From Glutinoglossum americanum (lineage: Eukaryota > Ascomycota > Geoglossomycetes > Geoglossales > Geoglossaceae): DNA of 64,000 bases. Position numbers and translations under genes: made by a program. Numbering within the stretch: the stretch's first letter is position 1; each line of letters starts with the position of its first letter. The notes under the pieces are model-generated. The model made no database searches, was not told the origin of the DNA, and worked only from the letters and a program-made list of their open reading frames with translations. This document shows positions 23,001 to 34,488 of this stretch, piece after piece. The DNA is taken from NCBI GenBank assembly GCA_020080175.1, contig JAGHQL010000111.1:1-64000 (forward strand), in the 5' to 3' direction.

Positions 23001-25505
23001 CTTGAGGGCTGCCAAGTCCGCCATTACACTCTCAACTGACTTCGTTCTGTTAGCAATTGTATAGTGCCTTAATGCTTTGTCCGTGAGGTTCTAAGGGTGC
23101 CATTAGTTACTAGATCTAATATTGCTTTTCGTACGGACCGAGTAGCCTTCACCTCGTAAACATTATAGAAGGAGTTTTTCTCCTGTAGGGCAGACCTCAG
23201 GAGACTGTTTTTGATAGTACACGAATCCACAGTTTTCGGAGCCACATCCTCCGTTTCAGACTCCCCTCCTTCCGTGCTTCCATCATCCTCTAAGTTGACC
23301 TCCTCCATTGCAGAGCCTGCATTAATATGTATTCCGGCTAACTCACTCCAGCCCATATACCACCCTTGTTCACGCCCCAAATGTTCCAGCACCCTCCGGC
23401 CAAGCAAGTAGAGCTCCGCGCGATATGATGCAAGGTCTTCTAGTCCAGCTTTAGAGGCATTGGACATGGCTCCTGGAGGAGATGCAACACCAGGATCTGA
23501 GACCGGCGTCAGGCCAGAAGGGAAGACGCCTGGACTCAGAGGCTCGGGCATCGAATGACGAGGCGCAAGAGAGCTTGTTCTTGCGGGGTGCATCATGGTT
23601 TTGGGCTCTGGGATCGCAACTTTGGGCTCGTGAACTGGTCCGCCAGGGCTTGAAGTTTTGACGCTTGAAGAATTTGTATCCGGTAAACTGATTAAAGGAA
23701 TAGGAATTGTCTTTGTTGACGTTTCTGTCAATATCTGCTGAGTGAGAGAAAATGTCCACGAGGAGACCAGACTGTCAATGATCTGGTCCACCCCCCGACC
23801 GTCATCCGAGCTTGCTCTATCATCAGACTCCTCAGTTTCGCGGCTACTCCCGACCTTAGCGTGATAGGCATTCCATAGGTCAGATCGCATAATCCGGGAC
23901 ACCGAAGTGATGAATTCAATACCACGCTTGCAGACTTCAGCAAGAGTAATAAGGTCTTCGGAGTCATCACCCCTTTGAGCCACGGCCCTTCCATGTCCGT
24001 CATCATGGAAACTGTACTCGCTGCCCTCGGTTGCAGGGTGATATTGTAGTTTTGCCATGAGCCCAGATCGCGATGACAGTGCATTGCCTAGACGAAGTAG
24101 TAGAGACAGCTGCCGTGCAAAAAGATAGCACCTGAAATCGAATACTGAGATATTGTTTGATAGTATGAGATCCCGGTATGGTTTCTTGGTCGCGCTTAGG
24201 GGCGGACTGGTAAACGTCTCATCTTCTGGTGTATCCGCTTCTTTTTGGGCAGCTTCACTCTTCCCCACGGCTGATAGAGCGGCTTCGGCCTGTTGCCAAA
24301 GATCTTCAGTATATGTCAAAAAGGTCCCCGCATGCCCTTTATTAGAGCCATGACTCGCTTGCTCTCCGACTATAGTGTCAAGCCCAACAGCCAGTTCGTC
24401 ATAACCCGCCAGAGCATCTTCAACGAGTCCTACGTTCTCGAACCCTCTAGCCAAACCCTCCTTTAACACGAAAAACGTGCAAAAATTCCATCCTGGCAAA
24501 CTCCGCTGGGCATCTTTCTCTCTAACATCTTCCTCGTATTGGCTAACACGTAAGTCGAATGATGTAAGAATTAATGATTTAAACTTTGAAATGAGATCGG
24601 ACCACGCATTCTCCTGATCTCGTATGGCCTCGCCAGATGAGGATGAAATGGCAGAATTTTCTAGTGTACCTTTCTGCACTCGGATTTGAGCCACTCGGTC
24701 CTTTGCGGATTTCGAAGAGCCGTTGAAATCAGAGCGGATTTTATCGAGGATTGAACTTGTGCCCCTCCCTGGCCAGCGGGAAGTGCCTGGTACCTTCTCA
24801 GGACCACTCCCGGCCACATTATTAGACGAGCCAGAAGTATGAGGCTGCGATGCCGCTGTAGTATTGGGTAGGACAACATGGACAATAAGCCACTCAAATG
24901 CATCATGGTTTTCTTGGCCACTAACAGAAGTTGTACTCTGCGAAGACTGAGTTGCATGTTCCTTGATCCATTCACGAAGCTGCTTCCTCGATGTGGCCTT
25001 GTAAACATCGGTGTCATCACATCGCAGAAAAAACACCTTCAGATAAGGGGTCTGGCGTAAACCTGGGATCTGATGCCTCCGTTCTTTGATTGGACCTTTG
25101 TAGACACCAACTCCCACATCCGAGCTATTCCCTCGTTCACTGGCAATCCGGCGAAGAGATTGTGTGCGAGCAAGAGCATCACCAATGCCTTGGATAGACT
25201 CTTCGCTTTTCGCCATACCATGACCTGGTCTTGTACCAGGCGGGGACTGCGAGCGTTGTTGAAGCTCGCCATAAGGGATTAGGTCAACGTGCAACGAATT
25301 TATTGACCGTAGCGGCCGCGACGGGGATTTCCAGTGCAGATTGCGAAGCGGTAAGCGTGAGAAGAGGCCGGCGGAAACTAGAGGGAAGACTCCCGAGGGA
25401 TCGAAATATTCCACTGAGAACGAAACGGTTAGTACTGACAGGCCAGTACATTGCAGGAGCATCAGACAGACCTGTCACCTTCGAGCTTGAGGAGGAGGGT
25501 TCCAT
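20100..25505 (-). CDS. trs130: TRAPP-II complex subunit Trs130 (TRAPPC10)
   Basis: Subunit of the guanine-nucleotide exchange complex that acts on Rab11-type GTPases at the late Golgi (family knowledge). Eleven exons give 1620 aa: 25505-25472, 25413-23153, 23090-22999, 22950-22368, 22320-21847, 21796-21678, 21628-21508, 21448-21310, 21246-20993, 20938-20573, 20519-20100. Family-like stretches run the full length: VEYFDPSGVFPLV and LPLRNLHWKSP at the start, LRHYTIANRTKSVESVMADLA and HLGDYATAATHFHHMAPFYAEGGW in the middle, and PVEVPQVQVVHTAEL and PITLLPLRPGHLLLP near the end. The first donor (GTCTGT) and the fifth (GTTTGT, 21846) are weak; the fifth intron was placed to keep LESDLSDLS-IKIEVAYTTEKG continuous. 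A Ser/Pro-rich, poorly conserved insert lies around residues 590-660. Confidence 0.92.
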
Positions 25506-26161
25506 GATTCCGTGACTACGACAGGCACAGTCATAAGACTTCACTCTCTATGATAGAGTCGTCCCCCATATCTTGTAAACGATTTTGTTCTAGTCTGATG
25601 GTAGTCACCAATTCTCGAGACCGCACTGGGTGGCTAGAAGCACCCTCGAGCCCTTAATACGATAGGAGTAGGATAACTCTAGACTTGCATGGCGTACTCG
25701 CCGACGATTTGTAAGTATGTTGTCTATTTGTACGCTGTATAAGTTTTACGCGAATGAATTCGAAGTGGGATATCGCTAGGCGAATTCGTGACTTTTGCTC
25801 AGATGCGATTCGAAACTTAATATAGCAAGTCTATAACCATTACAATCTTGCTTCTAGATGGCCAACGAACACGCCCTTCTTGTTATTGTTTATTTCTAGA
25901 GTGCATGTATACAATGTCATGGGAAAGGGGGTATTTCGGTCTTGGGAGAAAGAAAACCAGCCGTGCAACAAAACATATGAAGAGTGAACCACAAACACAG
26001 GCTGAGAAACACTGATTCATTCCATCATGGAGCACGAACAAATGCTGGCAGCGAGTGCAAAACTAGGTGGATACGTTTCGTAGGAGCCCACAGTGGATTG
26101 AGCCTACAGGACCCTACAGACGACAAACGCAACTTTAAACGTCTCCAAGCATCTCGTCCTC
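25506..26161. other. Intergenic 656 bp
   Basis: Trs130 promoter side and the 3' flank of the next gene; both genes point left. AT-rich around 25720-25830. No supported gene. Confidence 0.5.
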
Positions 26162-28291
26162 TTAAAACACATCCTCCGGCCATTCATATGGCTCTAACAA
26201 TCGTTCGGGCTGTGGCCGCTTCTCCGGATCAACATTCGTCGAGTCAGTACCACTATCCCTACTTGTCAGCTTCACGAGGCGCTCGACACTCGCTGGAAGC
26301 TTTGGAACAGGGGGTACGGACGAGTCTTGAGATCTAGACTTGCGATAACCAGCGCGTGGCGGCAGGTTTACCGAAGCATCGGTGATATCAGACCGAGGGT
26401 CTTCTACCGCAGACCTATCCTTGATCCTCATAACCCCACCATCCATCACATTCGTTTTCTGCAATTTCTTTGGTCTCCCCGGTTTTCTCTTCGGGTTTGG
26501 TTTCGGTGAATATTCCCCTAGTGGGTCGTCATCAGTATCCGAGCCGGGCTTGTAAGTACTATCACCAGCTACACCAGTAGATTTTCTCTTCTTTGACTTT
26601 CGTGCTGGTTCAACCTTTATTACCGATTTTGTGGCCGTTTTCGCCACTGATTTTGCCTTAGTTCCTCCGGCAATATTTGCTTTGGGCACTTCAAAGGACG
26701 TAACATCCTCAGTAGGAGTCTTGCTTTGAACATCGCTAACAGACATCCCGAGATCCTCGCTCACTTCGCTATGACCGTTGGCTTCCTGGGTGACCAAACT
26801 TTCAGACGGTAGGGAGGGCAAGGCACCCCCGGTGAAGGTTTTTCGAGTAACCGCCGGAGAGGGGAGAGGAGGAACTGATTCAGCCTCACCCAGGGCAAAA
26901 CTTAGCTCTCGGCGGGCAGCTTGGAGCTTGGACTCGAGATCGCTCACTTTCTGACTCAGTTTATGTTGCTTCTGAAGATCTTTCCTCGAGGGTTGTTTGC
27001 GGACCGCATTGTTAACATCAGTTCCACTTGACCCCTGACCACACGACAGTGCTGCGAATGGCGTAATATAGTTCGATGAAGGAAGCTGGGCCTCAGATCT
27101 AACTTTTTTCAGATTGGGAACCGAAGGCCTTCGGAAGTTGAAGCTCGACTGTCGTGCCGATGGTGATACTACAGTCGATGGAGTCTGTGAACGGCCACGG
27201 ACAGGTACGGAAGGCGGTGGCATAAGAATTTGGTCTACATCATGCGAGGGTAGAGCGTCACCCTGTCCATCGATATGGCGGCCATCATCGACATCAACTC
27301 CCGAATCTCGGTTATTGATGTTGGGGCGACTCCAGTTCGTCTGGTGATAACCGGGAGCAGCTAAATTAGTACTGCTCCTTGTCCCACGCTTTCCTAAAGC
27401 ACCCAACTGTCCAGTCCTCTTCAGCTCTTCGTACATCCTCATAGCCTTTTCCTGACGCCTCTCGAGTATCCGCTTTTGACGTGCCTTTTCATCCTCCTCT
27501 CTCGCAAACTTATTATAATTGAACCAATCGGCAATAGCTTTACCAAATCTCCAGATTCCTGATCGCTGAGACTCTGCTGTGCCAGCCGAGTTCTGCGAGA
27601 TCGACGGTTTTTGACGACGTGTTTTGTCTCTAGGCCGTGGCTGGGTGCGTGGCATGCCCGGGTCGGCCAAATACGATATATTCTCCTGCTCCGCCAAGTA
27701 ACGGCCCACGGCATCATAGCCTTCTGTAAAGGCAGGCGGAGGGTTCTTGCTTGCACGATCGTTCATGCTGCCTTCATGAAATCTGGAAGGACGACCCGGC
27801 ACGTGTTGGCGAGGGGTTTCGGAGTTCCATCCGGAATTGAGAGAGGCTACTGAAGATCTCCGGGGCAAAGAGATAGCTGAGTTGCTAAGACCGATTTTTC
27901 TGGCAAAATCATTTCTCAACGGCCAATCAGCTGGATCGCCTGGGCGGCTGCGTTTATGTGCGTGACTGTCGGGTTCAAGCGATTCATAGACTTGCCCATC
28001 GTCCATGATATCGGATTGGTCGTGGTCATCTCTCGATTGCTCTGTAAAGGAGTCTCTCGTACTATGTAACCGCTTTTTGGTGCTGATTTCGTAATCGCCC
28101 GAGTCAGGAGTAAAATCTCGACCTTGAGAGGCACCTCTGAGATATGCATCTCTAGACACCTAGGCAACCACACCAGTCAACATCAAGCTATGGAAAAGAG
28201 CTATCAAAAGCCCGCAGGGTGAAATAAACATCAAGACAGTGATGAAGGTCATCCAACTTACCTTTTTGGGACGAGATGTCTTTGATGCCAT
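26162..28291 (-). CDS. Conserved fungal nuclear-type protein of unknown function
   Basis: Two exons (28291-28262, 28159-26162) give 675 aa. The first exon is 10 codons (MASKTSRPKK); the joined start is family-like. The protein is largely disordered and basic. It has a conserved block RFHEGSMNDRASKNPP, a block IWRFGKAIADWFNYNKF followed by a helical stretch (EEDEKARQKRILERRQEKAMRMYEELK), a predicted coiled coil near HKLSQKVSDLESKLQAARRELSFALGEAE, and a basic tail with RKPGRPKK. The core GRPKK resembles an AT-hook, which binds the minor groove of AT-rich DNA. Similar fungal proteins are sometimes labelled nuclear RNA-binding, but I cannot confirm that from sequence. Nuclear location is inferred from basic clusters (KSKKRKS, KRSRPGD). 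Confidence 0.8.
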
Positions 28292-29599
28292 AACTGATCA
28301 ATGTCCAAGCCACAAAGATCGCTTGGCCCCTTGAGAGGTCCGGAACGGTTAGAGTAGACAGTGAGAAAACAAAGTTAGTGTACAGCAAGAGTTTGACTAA
28401 GGTTGCAAGTACAGGTGGCGCCGCAAAAAGAAAATCGTTCAGCCGTGAAAACGTCGTGATTCGTAAGGAATTAGAAATTAACCCGACATACAGATTGATA
28501 GAGGATATGGCGGGAGGTGGAGATAGTTATGGAGGCGGATGAAGGCAAAAGTGTGATGTATTGATTGAAAACCCCGTCGATCTTGGGGTTTGTTTTGGTT
28601 GCGGGTTTGCCGTAATATTAATTTGCCAGGCCTTTGCGTTGGCATCGCCCTGGCCATCTACCAATCAAATCTTTCGACGTCACGGCTGGGATCACGTGCA
28701 GCAAAGGGACGGGAAGATATTCACGTGTTTATCCCGCCATCCAGCGAGTCAATTACAAGCAGAAGTAGGTACAGAATAGAAGTAACAAATTCCAACAAAA
28801 TCCTAGACTACAGATCAGTACTACTGCTCTGCAAAACCAGAGGCAAAAAACAAGCAAAAGGCCGTCCAAGATCAAGAAGAGGTAACAAAGACATCTAACA
28901 ATAGAGCCGCCCCCGAGGTTAGAAACATAACAGAGAAATATAGCACACGGAAAGCTGACCCTACCTAATAGATACTGGGTGTTGAGATGCGTATATACCT
29001 CTAATGATAAACTTTTAAACAAAAAACTAAGGAACATGGTAACGTGGTGGAAGAAAGGAGCGTTACTCGGCAGTGGCGCCGCCGATAGTTGGATAGATAC
29101 GGAGAACCGAACCTCGAAGATGACTCCAAAGGTCTCCGGTCAAAGGAGACCGGTGATTGCGTTAGAGCGAGCGAGCAGAACAGAAAGGAAACATAGTTCC
29201 CAGTAGAGGATTGGCTAGGTGTTGACATATAAAGGGACAGTGAAAATATTCAGTTAAACAAAGCAGGGTATAGAAACGTCCACTGGAGAAATAAGGAAAT
29301 CTAGAATGTGAAAGGATCGTCCAACAGCTGTGCTGGCAAGTCCCCGTGGAATGGATAGGCGCTCATCGCCTAAATGATCATGAATAGCTAGCATATCGCA
29401 TCGACAGTTCCAACTCCGAGGAACACCAGAAATACAGAAGGCATGCAGATTGCTAGACCAACGACATTAGATCCACCGCTGAGCATCAACTATCAGGACA
29501 AATGATTAAATAACTCAAGCCGACAATCTCAAAGACGTTCAGGGGCATGGCCCAACGCGTCGAACAAATACGCAAGAGCGTGCAATCGGGGCCGCGAAC
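28292..29599. other. Intergenic 1.3 kb
   Basis: Promoter side of the nuclear-type gene and the 3' flank of veA; both point left. One small hairpin (GGTCTCC at 29131 pairing with GGAGACC at 29145) is visible. Open frames are short and unconvincing. Confidence 0.5.
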
Positions 29600-31535
29600 C
29601 TAGTCTTGTGACGAAGGTAATTGTCGTCGAATCGCGGACCCGTCGGCACGCTTATATTCCATCTTGAGCTTTTGGACATCAAACGAGTTACAGTCGCTTT
29701 CGTCGTAGTCGGGCTCCACTTCATGATGACTGTAAAACGGCGATGAACCCGGGCGCATACCATTGTGTAGCGGCGCATTGATATGCTGGGTACCGAAGAC
29801 TGCGCCAAAGGGACGTTTCGACGAGCGAGTCGTCTCCGAAGCCATAGATATAGGAGCACTCGTGGGTTGCGGGTACGGCTGTCGAGACCAGCCATCGTTA
29901 GGATATTGACTGAAATTCCCTCTCGTTTGAGTGGTGTCATATCCAGGGCTAGACAACAAAGCCGCGCCACGCGAGACAGGCGTCGGTACAGCAGGAGAGC
30001 TCATATTTTCGTACTTTGGTTCCATTGGTTGAAGCAATTTCAAAGGCGGGAGAGAGTTTGTGGGCGCCGTTGTTGGTGTGGGTGTACGGGCGATGGGGAC
30101 AGGTGCTGTAGAGTTATATGGCGGGTGGTAACCGTTCTGTGGACGATTGTAACTATCTCCATAAGTTGGGTAACCGTTCGGAGGAGCAGATGGCTGAGAT
30201 GGGATGGGTTGAGTATAACCCATAGGAAGGTGGTGCCTGTACTCATTAGGTCTATACTCGCCATTTTCGTGACGAGGCTGAGAGTTCTGATGTTGCTGCA
30301 ACTGCTGGCTAGGCAGTGCCATAGGTGCTTGTCCCCCTGCAGGATAACCGTACTGCGCAGGCGACTGCGGATACCCCACCCTACTTTGCGGGTAATGTTG
30401 CGGCTGATGATTGCTGGACTGAGATAACGGCGGTTGAAAGCTTGGAGTTTGGTATTGATGCCCTGCAGAGCCACCAAAGGTAAGGTGTTGCGACAGGCCA
30501 TTCTGGGTTGGATGAGAGGTAGTAGGATACGGCTTCTGATACGGTGGTGGAGGATAGAACTGCTGCTCGTGTATAGATTGACGACGCACCATGCCGTACG
30601 GGGCCGATGAATCTAAGCTAGCGTTACTCGTTGACCTCTGCCTATTATCCACCGCTTCAACGGGCTGGTGAGGGACGGTAGGTGTCTGCTGATACACATC
30701 CGGTGTCGGTGTTTCCCTTGGCCGCTGATACAGCGCCTCCTCCTCATATTCCTCAATATCCTTTCCGGCCTTCTCTCGCCTTCTCATACGAACATCACGG
30801 CGAATTCGAACTCGGCAACCCTGCTCCGCTACAATCCGACTTAGTGACGTGCTTTCGGCAAGCCCTGGGAACTTCTTCGCACTGAAGACCGTGAAGGGCT
30901 TAGATTTCACCTCGAGACGCCAATCCACATGCTGCTTTGGAGCCATCGGGCCAACCATTTTGTGCTTGTTGCTAGGATGATCGGGATGGTTTTTTGCGGG
31001 TTCAGCGTCTGCATCCTTCATCTCCTTGACCTCTTCGTAAAGGTTGAAGCTCAACCGATACTTACCCTCATTCCGAACAGAGAGGTCTGGGAATATGAAA
31101 TAACCCGCAGGAGTTGGTCGATCCAGATACGCCATCCCAGAGACGAACACACCCGTCAGCACTGGAATCGAGGTCGCAGCGGGTGGAAGACGTCCTTGGG
31201 CGATTGGTCGAGCCGCTTCTAGGGTCGCGTACAAAAAGAAGTTCGCGTTATGGGAGAAAGTAATGTCATTTCTCGCATCACCCTCGAATATCTGTAGCTG
31301 AACGACAGGAGGCGGATCCACAGGGCGACGGTCCGCATGGGCTGCATTATCTATCAACGAAGAGTCCTCAACAGCACGTATTCATGATCCTTCACTTACA
31401 TTTTGCTCCCGAGCCGCATGCTCTAGCACGTTCGGGTTGTTGAATAATGTTCAGTTGATACGTCAACTTCTTTCCTTCTCGGGTCATCCGCGTGGAGGTA
31501 TTCATCGTCTCGCCAGCAATAGCTGCGCTTGCCAT
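29600..31535 (-). CDS. veA: Velvet regulator VeA
   Basis: Fungal developmental and secondary-metabolism regulator; in Aspergillus it enters the nucleus in the dark and bridges VelB and methyltransferase LaeA (family knowledge). Two exons (31535-31400, 31350-29600) give 628 aa. The velvet domain covers about residues 15-230: REGKKLTYQLNIIQQPERAR, ADRRPVDPPPVVQLQIFEG, LTGVFVSGMAYLDRP, AGYFIFPDLSVRNEGKYRLS, then the basic cluster RVRIRRDVRMRRREK. The order is that of VeA rather than VelB or VosA. A long Pro/Gln/Tyr-rich disordered region follows, typical of VeA and near its usual PEST area. The end (DCNSFDVQKLKMEYKRADG) is also VeA-like. The only intron (49 bp) splits GAK|YNAAH. The upstream 6.5 kb lacks a recognisable gene. 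Confidence 0.96.
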
Positions 31536-34456
31536 CCTCTAGGAATTATCTCAGCCCGACGCTACCTGGCTTCGGTGAAAATGGTCTGTTCTCGAGCGGT
31601 CTAGGGAGAAAACTAGAGAAGCAGAGCAACAAGTTAATACAAGAATCGAAACTTGACAGTTGGGAACGAAAATGACAGGAGCACGGGTCTAGTAGAACGA
31701 CCAAGGACTCGCGGCGACCTGAGAACAATACTAGAAGGCGAACTCACGTTTCAAGAGATTGCAGAAGAATTAGCACAGGATTAGATTGCCGCTGATAGTA
31801 CTCCGTAGTATCGGCTCTGCTTCGTCCCCTAGCTATTTCAATTACTAGGGCTGCCTGCTCGAGACGATGTCAGGTAACCATTTCCACAGGCCAAAAGATG
31901 CCCAGATAAAAGAAGGCCATGCTAGCCAGCACGTTTGAACTGGGGGGGCCAGGTCGTACTTACGACGAATCAAGCGACGCGTTCCCCTCGAATAATCTTG
32001 CTCCAACCCTCGATGGACGAGTCGCAAAGAAAGACGATAGATTGGGAACCAGCACGTTTTTCTCGCGCCCACTCCACTCTCAAAGCCAGGGCCGTGGAAT
32101 GCGCGAAGAGTGGTGCGAGAGTTTTTCGGCGGCGGGAAGTTATCAGTGCACAACCCGTAGATTGTCGCTTCTTCAACCACCAGCTGATCCCCCCCCCCAG
32201 GAATTAATTCCAGACGATCGGTTGCGAATCTCGCGAAACGGACGAGTTAGCAGGCACGGCGCCCCCGAATCCTCCACCCGCTGGAAAATCCGCTGTTCGT
32301 CGACCTGTCGGCGTCGTGGGCGAATTGGTAGTTCAGACGCTGTGGGACGGCGCGACTGTTACAACGAGCGAGGTGGAGGAGAAAGAGTCGAGAAAGGAAT
32401 GGAATAGGGCGAAGAACGACAAGCAAAACTGAAAGGCCCGCACATAAACCCCGTACAGCCCCAGCTCTCCCGTTTACGGCTATTCTTACGCTACTTCAGA
32501 GTTTAGTGTGGTCGCAGGGGTTCAGTGTCCGTCGGGGCTCCCAGGCGGAAGGCAAAGACGGCAAAGGTAATAAGTAAGAAAGCCTAGTTTTACGGCTGGG
32601 AGACGGATCAACCGTCCTGGCGTCAACCAGACACCGAGTCCCACACTACCTATTCCCATTCCGCGGACGCCGGTTGCATGACCAGGGATACTGATTGGCT
32701 GGCTATGACGGCCCCAGAAAGAGACTTCTCATCAGGCTTTGCCCAGCCGTCAGGGACCATCCCAGACGCGGCCCACTCCTCCACAGCTCAATTTCTTATC
32801 TGATTGGGCTAGTTGTTGGCTGGCTGAGCTGGTCAGACCAGAGGCCTCTCGTTCTTATCTACTTCGGGACTTCTCAGTCGACCGAACAGGCAATCATCGA
32901 TCGCAACAATACTCAGTTCAGCCCAAGTTCAGCTCAGCCAACAGAGCCACTCGGTCGGTGGGCCTGAACCCCTCTGTCTCCCGATACGTTTTGTCGCCAG
33001 AGCCGAATCAATCAGAAACAACAGCTGGGTATGCCTGGGCAAGTAGCAAAAAGGTACACAGCGCCGTGAGTAGAGCTCATCTGCAGAGCAGATGGAGCCA
33101 GAGTACAAAGTAGAGTACATTTGCTGTACCACCCAGAGTACCATTCCATATAGCCGAGCGAGCTGGCTTGGAGTAACATAACAATTTTCCAACCGCCGGG
33201 CTCAATGGGTCTTGAACTGGGACTAGGATAGCTTGTGATGCCACGTACTAAGTACTCGCCAAAAAGAAATCGTATCATCGTGGCCATCAAGATTCTCGGT
33301 TCACGGCAACACCCCGACCAAACACAGGGAAGAATATATTGCGCGTAGGATAAGATAGCGAAGACGCCGATCGGCATCGTTTGATTCGGGGAGCTGGAGA
33401 GTGCGGTGGAGAATGACTCCCAAGAGAGCATCACAGAGGGGTTTACTTTGCTTTTGCTCGCCCACCTATTGAATTTGGAGTGGAGGAGGAATGGGCTTTG
33501 ACTTTCGATTAACCCAAGAAGAGCGATAGCCAAAAGGTGTGCGAAGCTTACGAGTGCGGCTTCTCCGTACTCAGAAGGGCCCAATTTTCATAGGCCGTAA
33601 GTTAGCGTGGAGGGTGGCGGAGGTGCTCGAGTCGACTCCAGCGCCAAAAAAACAAAATTCCCAGGGTGTTGTTGTATGGGACGGTTGTCACATCTCACAT
33701 CATCCATCCACCCACATAACCTGCGATCTCTGGAAACATTAGAGTGAGCCTGCACTTGCAGGGTGCAGTGAGCAATGGTGTGTGCATCGGGATGCATTTT
33801 ACGGTGGTTCGTTTCTTTTCTGCCTTGCAGCGTCGTCGCATGGCAAAAGTGGGTCTGCAGGGACTGCACGGCCTCACTGCCTGCACACTGCTCGAATAAG
33901 AAAAGGTTTATTAGCGTGGAAAAATGGTCCAGACCTTCCGCATTCCCTGCGTGCAGGTTCAGCGGGTCCTCCCAAACGACTTGTTGATGGCCAGTAAGAG
34001 CACAGGGTCAAGAGGTTTCGGTTTCAGACGGGCTTTTCTGGATCCCTCTCCCGGGGACCTTTCGCGCGCAAACCAAGGCCGAGGATTTGGGTTACACGCG
34101 GCTTTAGAAGAGCGGAAAACGGGACTATCCCTTCGACTCGCGGGGCACACCAGGCGCCCCTTGTCAAATCTCGGCAGGCAGGCAGGTTACATTTCTCAAC
34201 GCTGGGGCCGGGAGATGCGCCGCAACGGGTTCCTGGCAGCAGCGGGATTTCAGCTCAGGCTCTCGGTCCAACGAGAAAACGAGAAAGAAAGAGAACGGCA
34301 AGATCGGGAGAAAAAGGTGGAACAAAGAATGTGGGCTGTTCTGCAACTAGGATAGGGCACCCAGTCAGTTAGTTCTGGATGCTGGAACAATGTATTGGAG
34401 TGAAACGGTCGGACGAGCATAGTAGCGGCGATCCTCGATTTCACACTTGCATAATT

Positions 34457-34488
34457 GTGCCAGGGTGCCAGGGTGCCAGGGTGCCAGG
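34457..34488. repeat. 8-bp tandem repeat (GTGCCAGG)4
   Basis: Four perfect head-to-tail copies of GTGCCAGG, followed by a fifth that lacks one base. It lies in non-coding DNA upstream of veA. The unit length is not a multiple of three, which fits a non-coding location. Confidence 0.95.

Noticed and set aside
31919-32407. 162-codon plus-strand frame just upstream of veA
   Set aside because: Arg/Ser-rich translation without domain features; several overlapping frames of similar length exist on both strands.
33012-33584. 190-codon frame upstream of veA as a gene
   Set aside because: It starts at a non-ATG codon, resembles no family and lies in simple-sequence-rich DNA. It may be chance.
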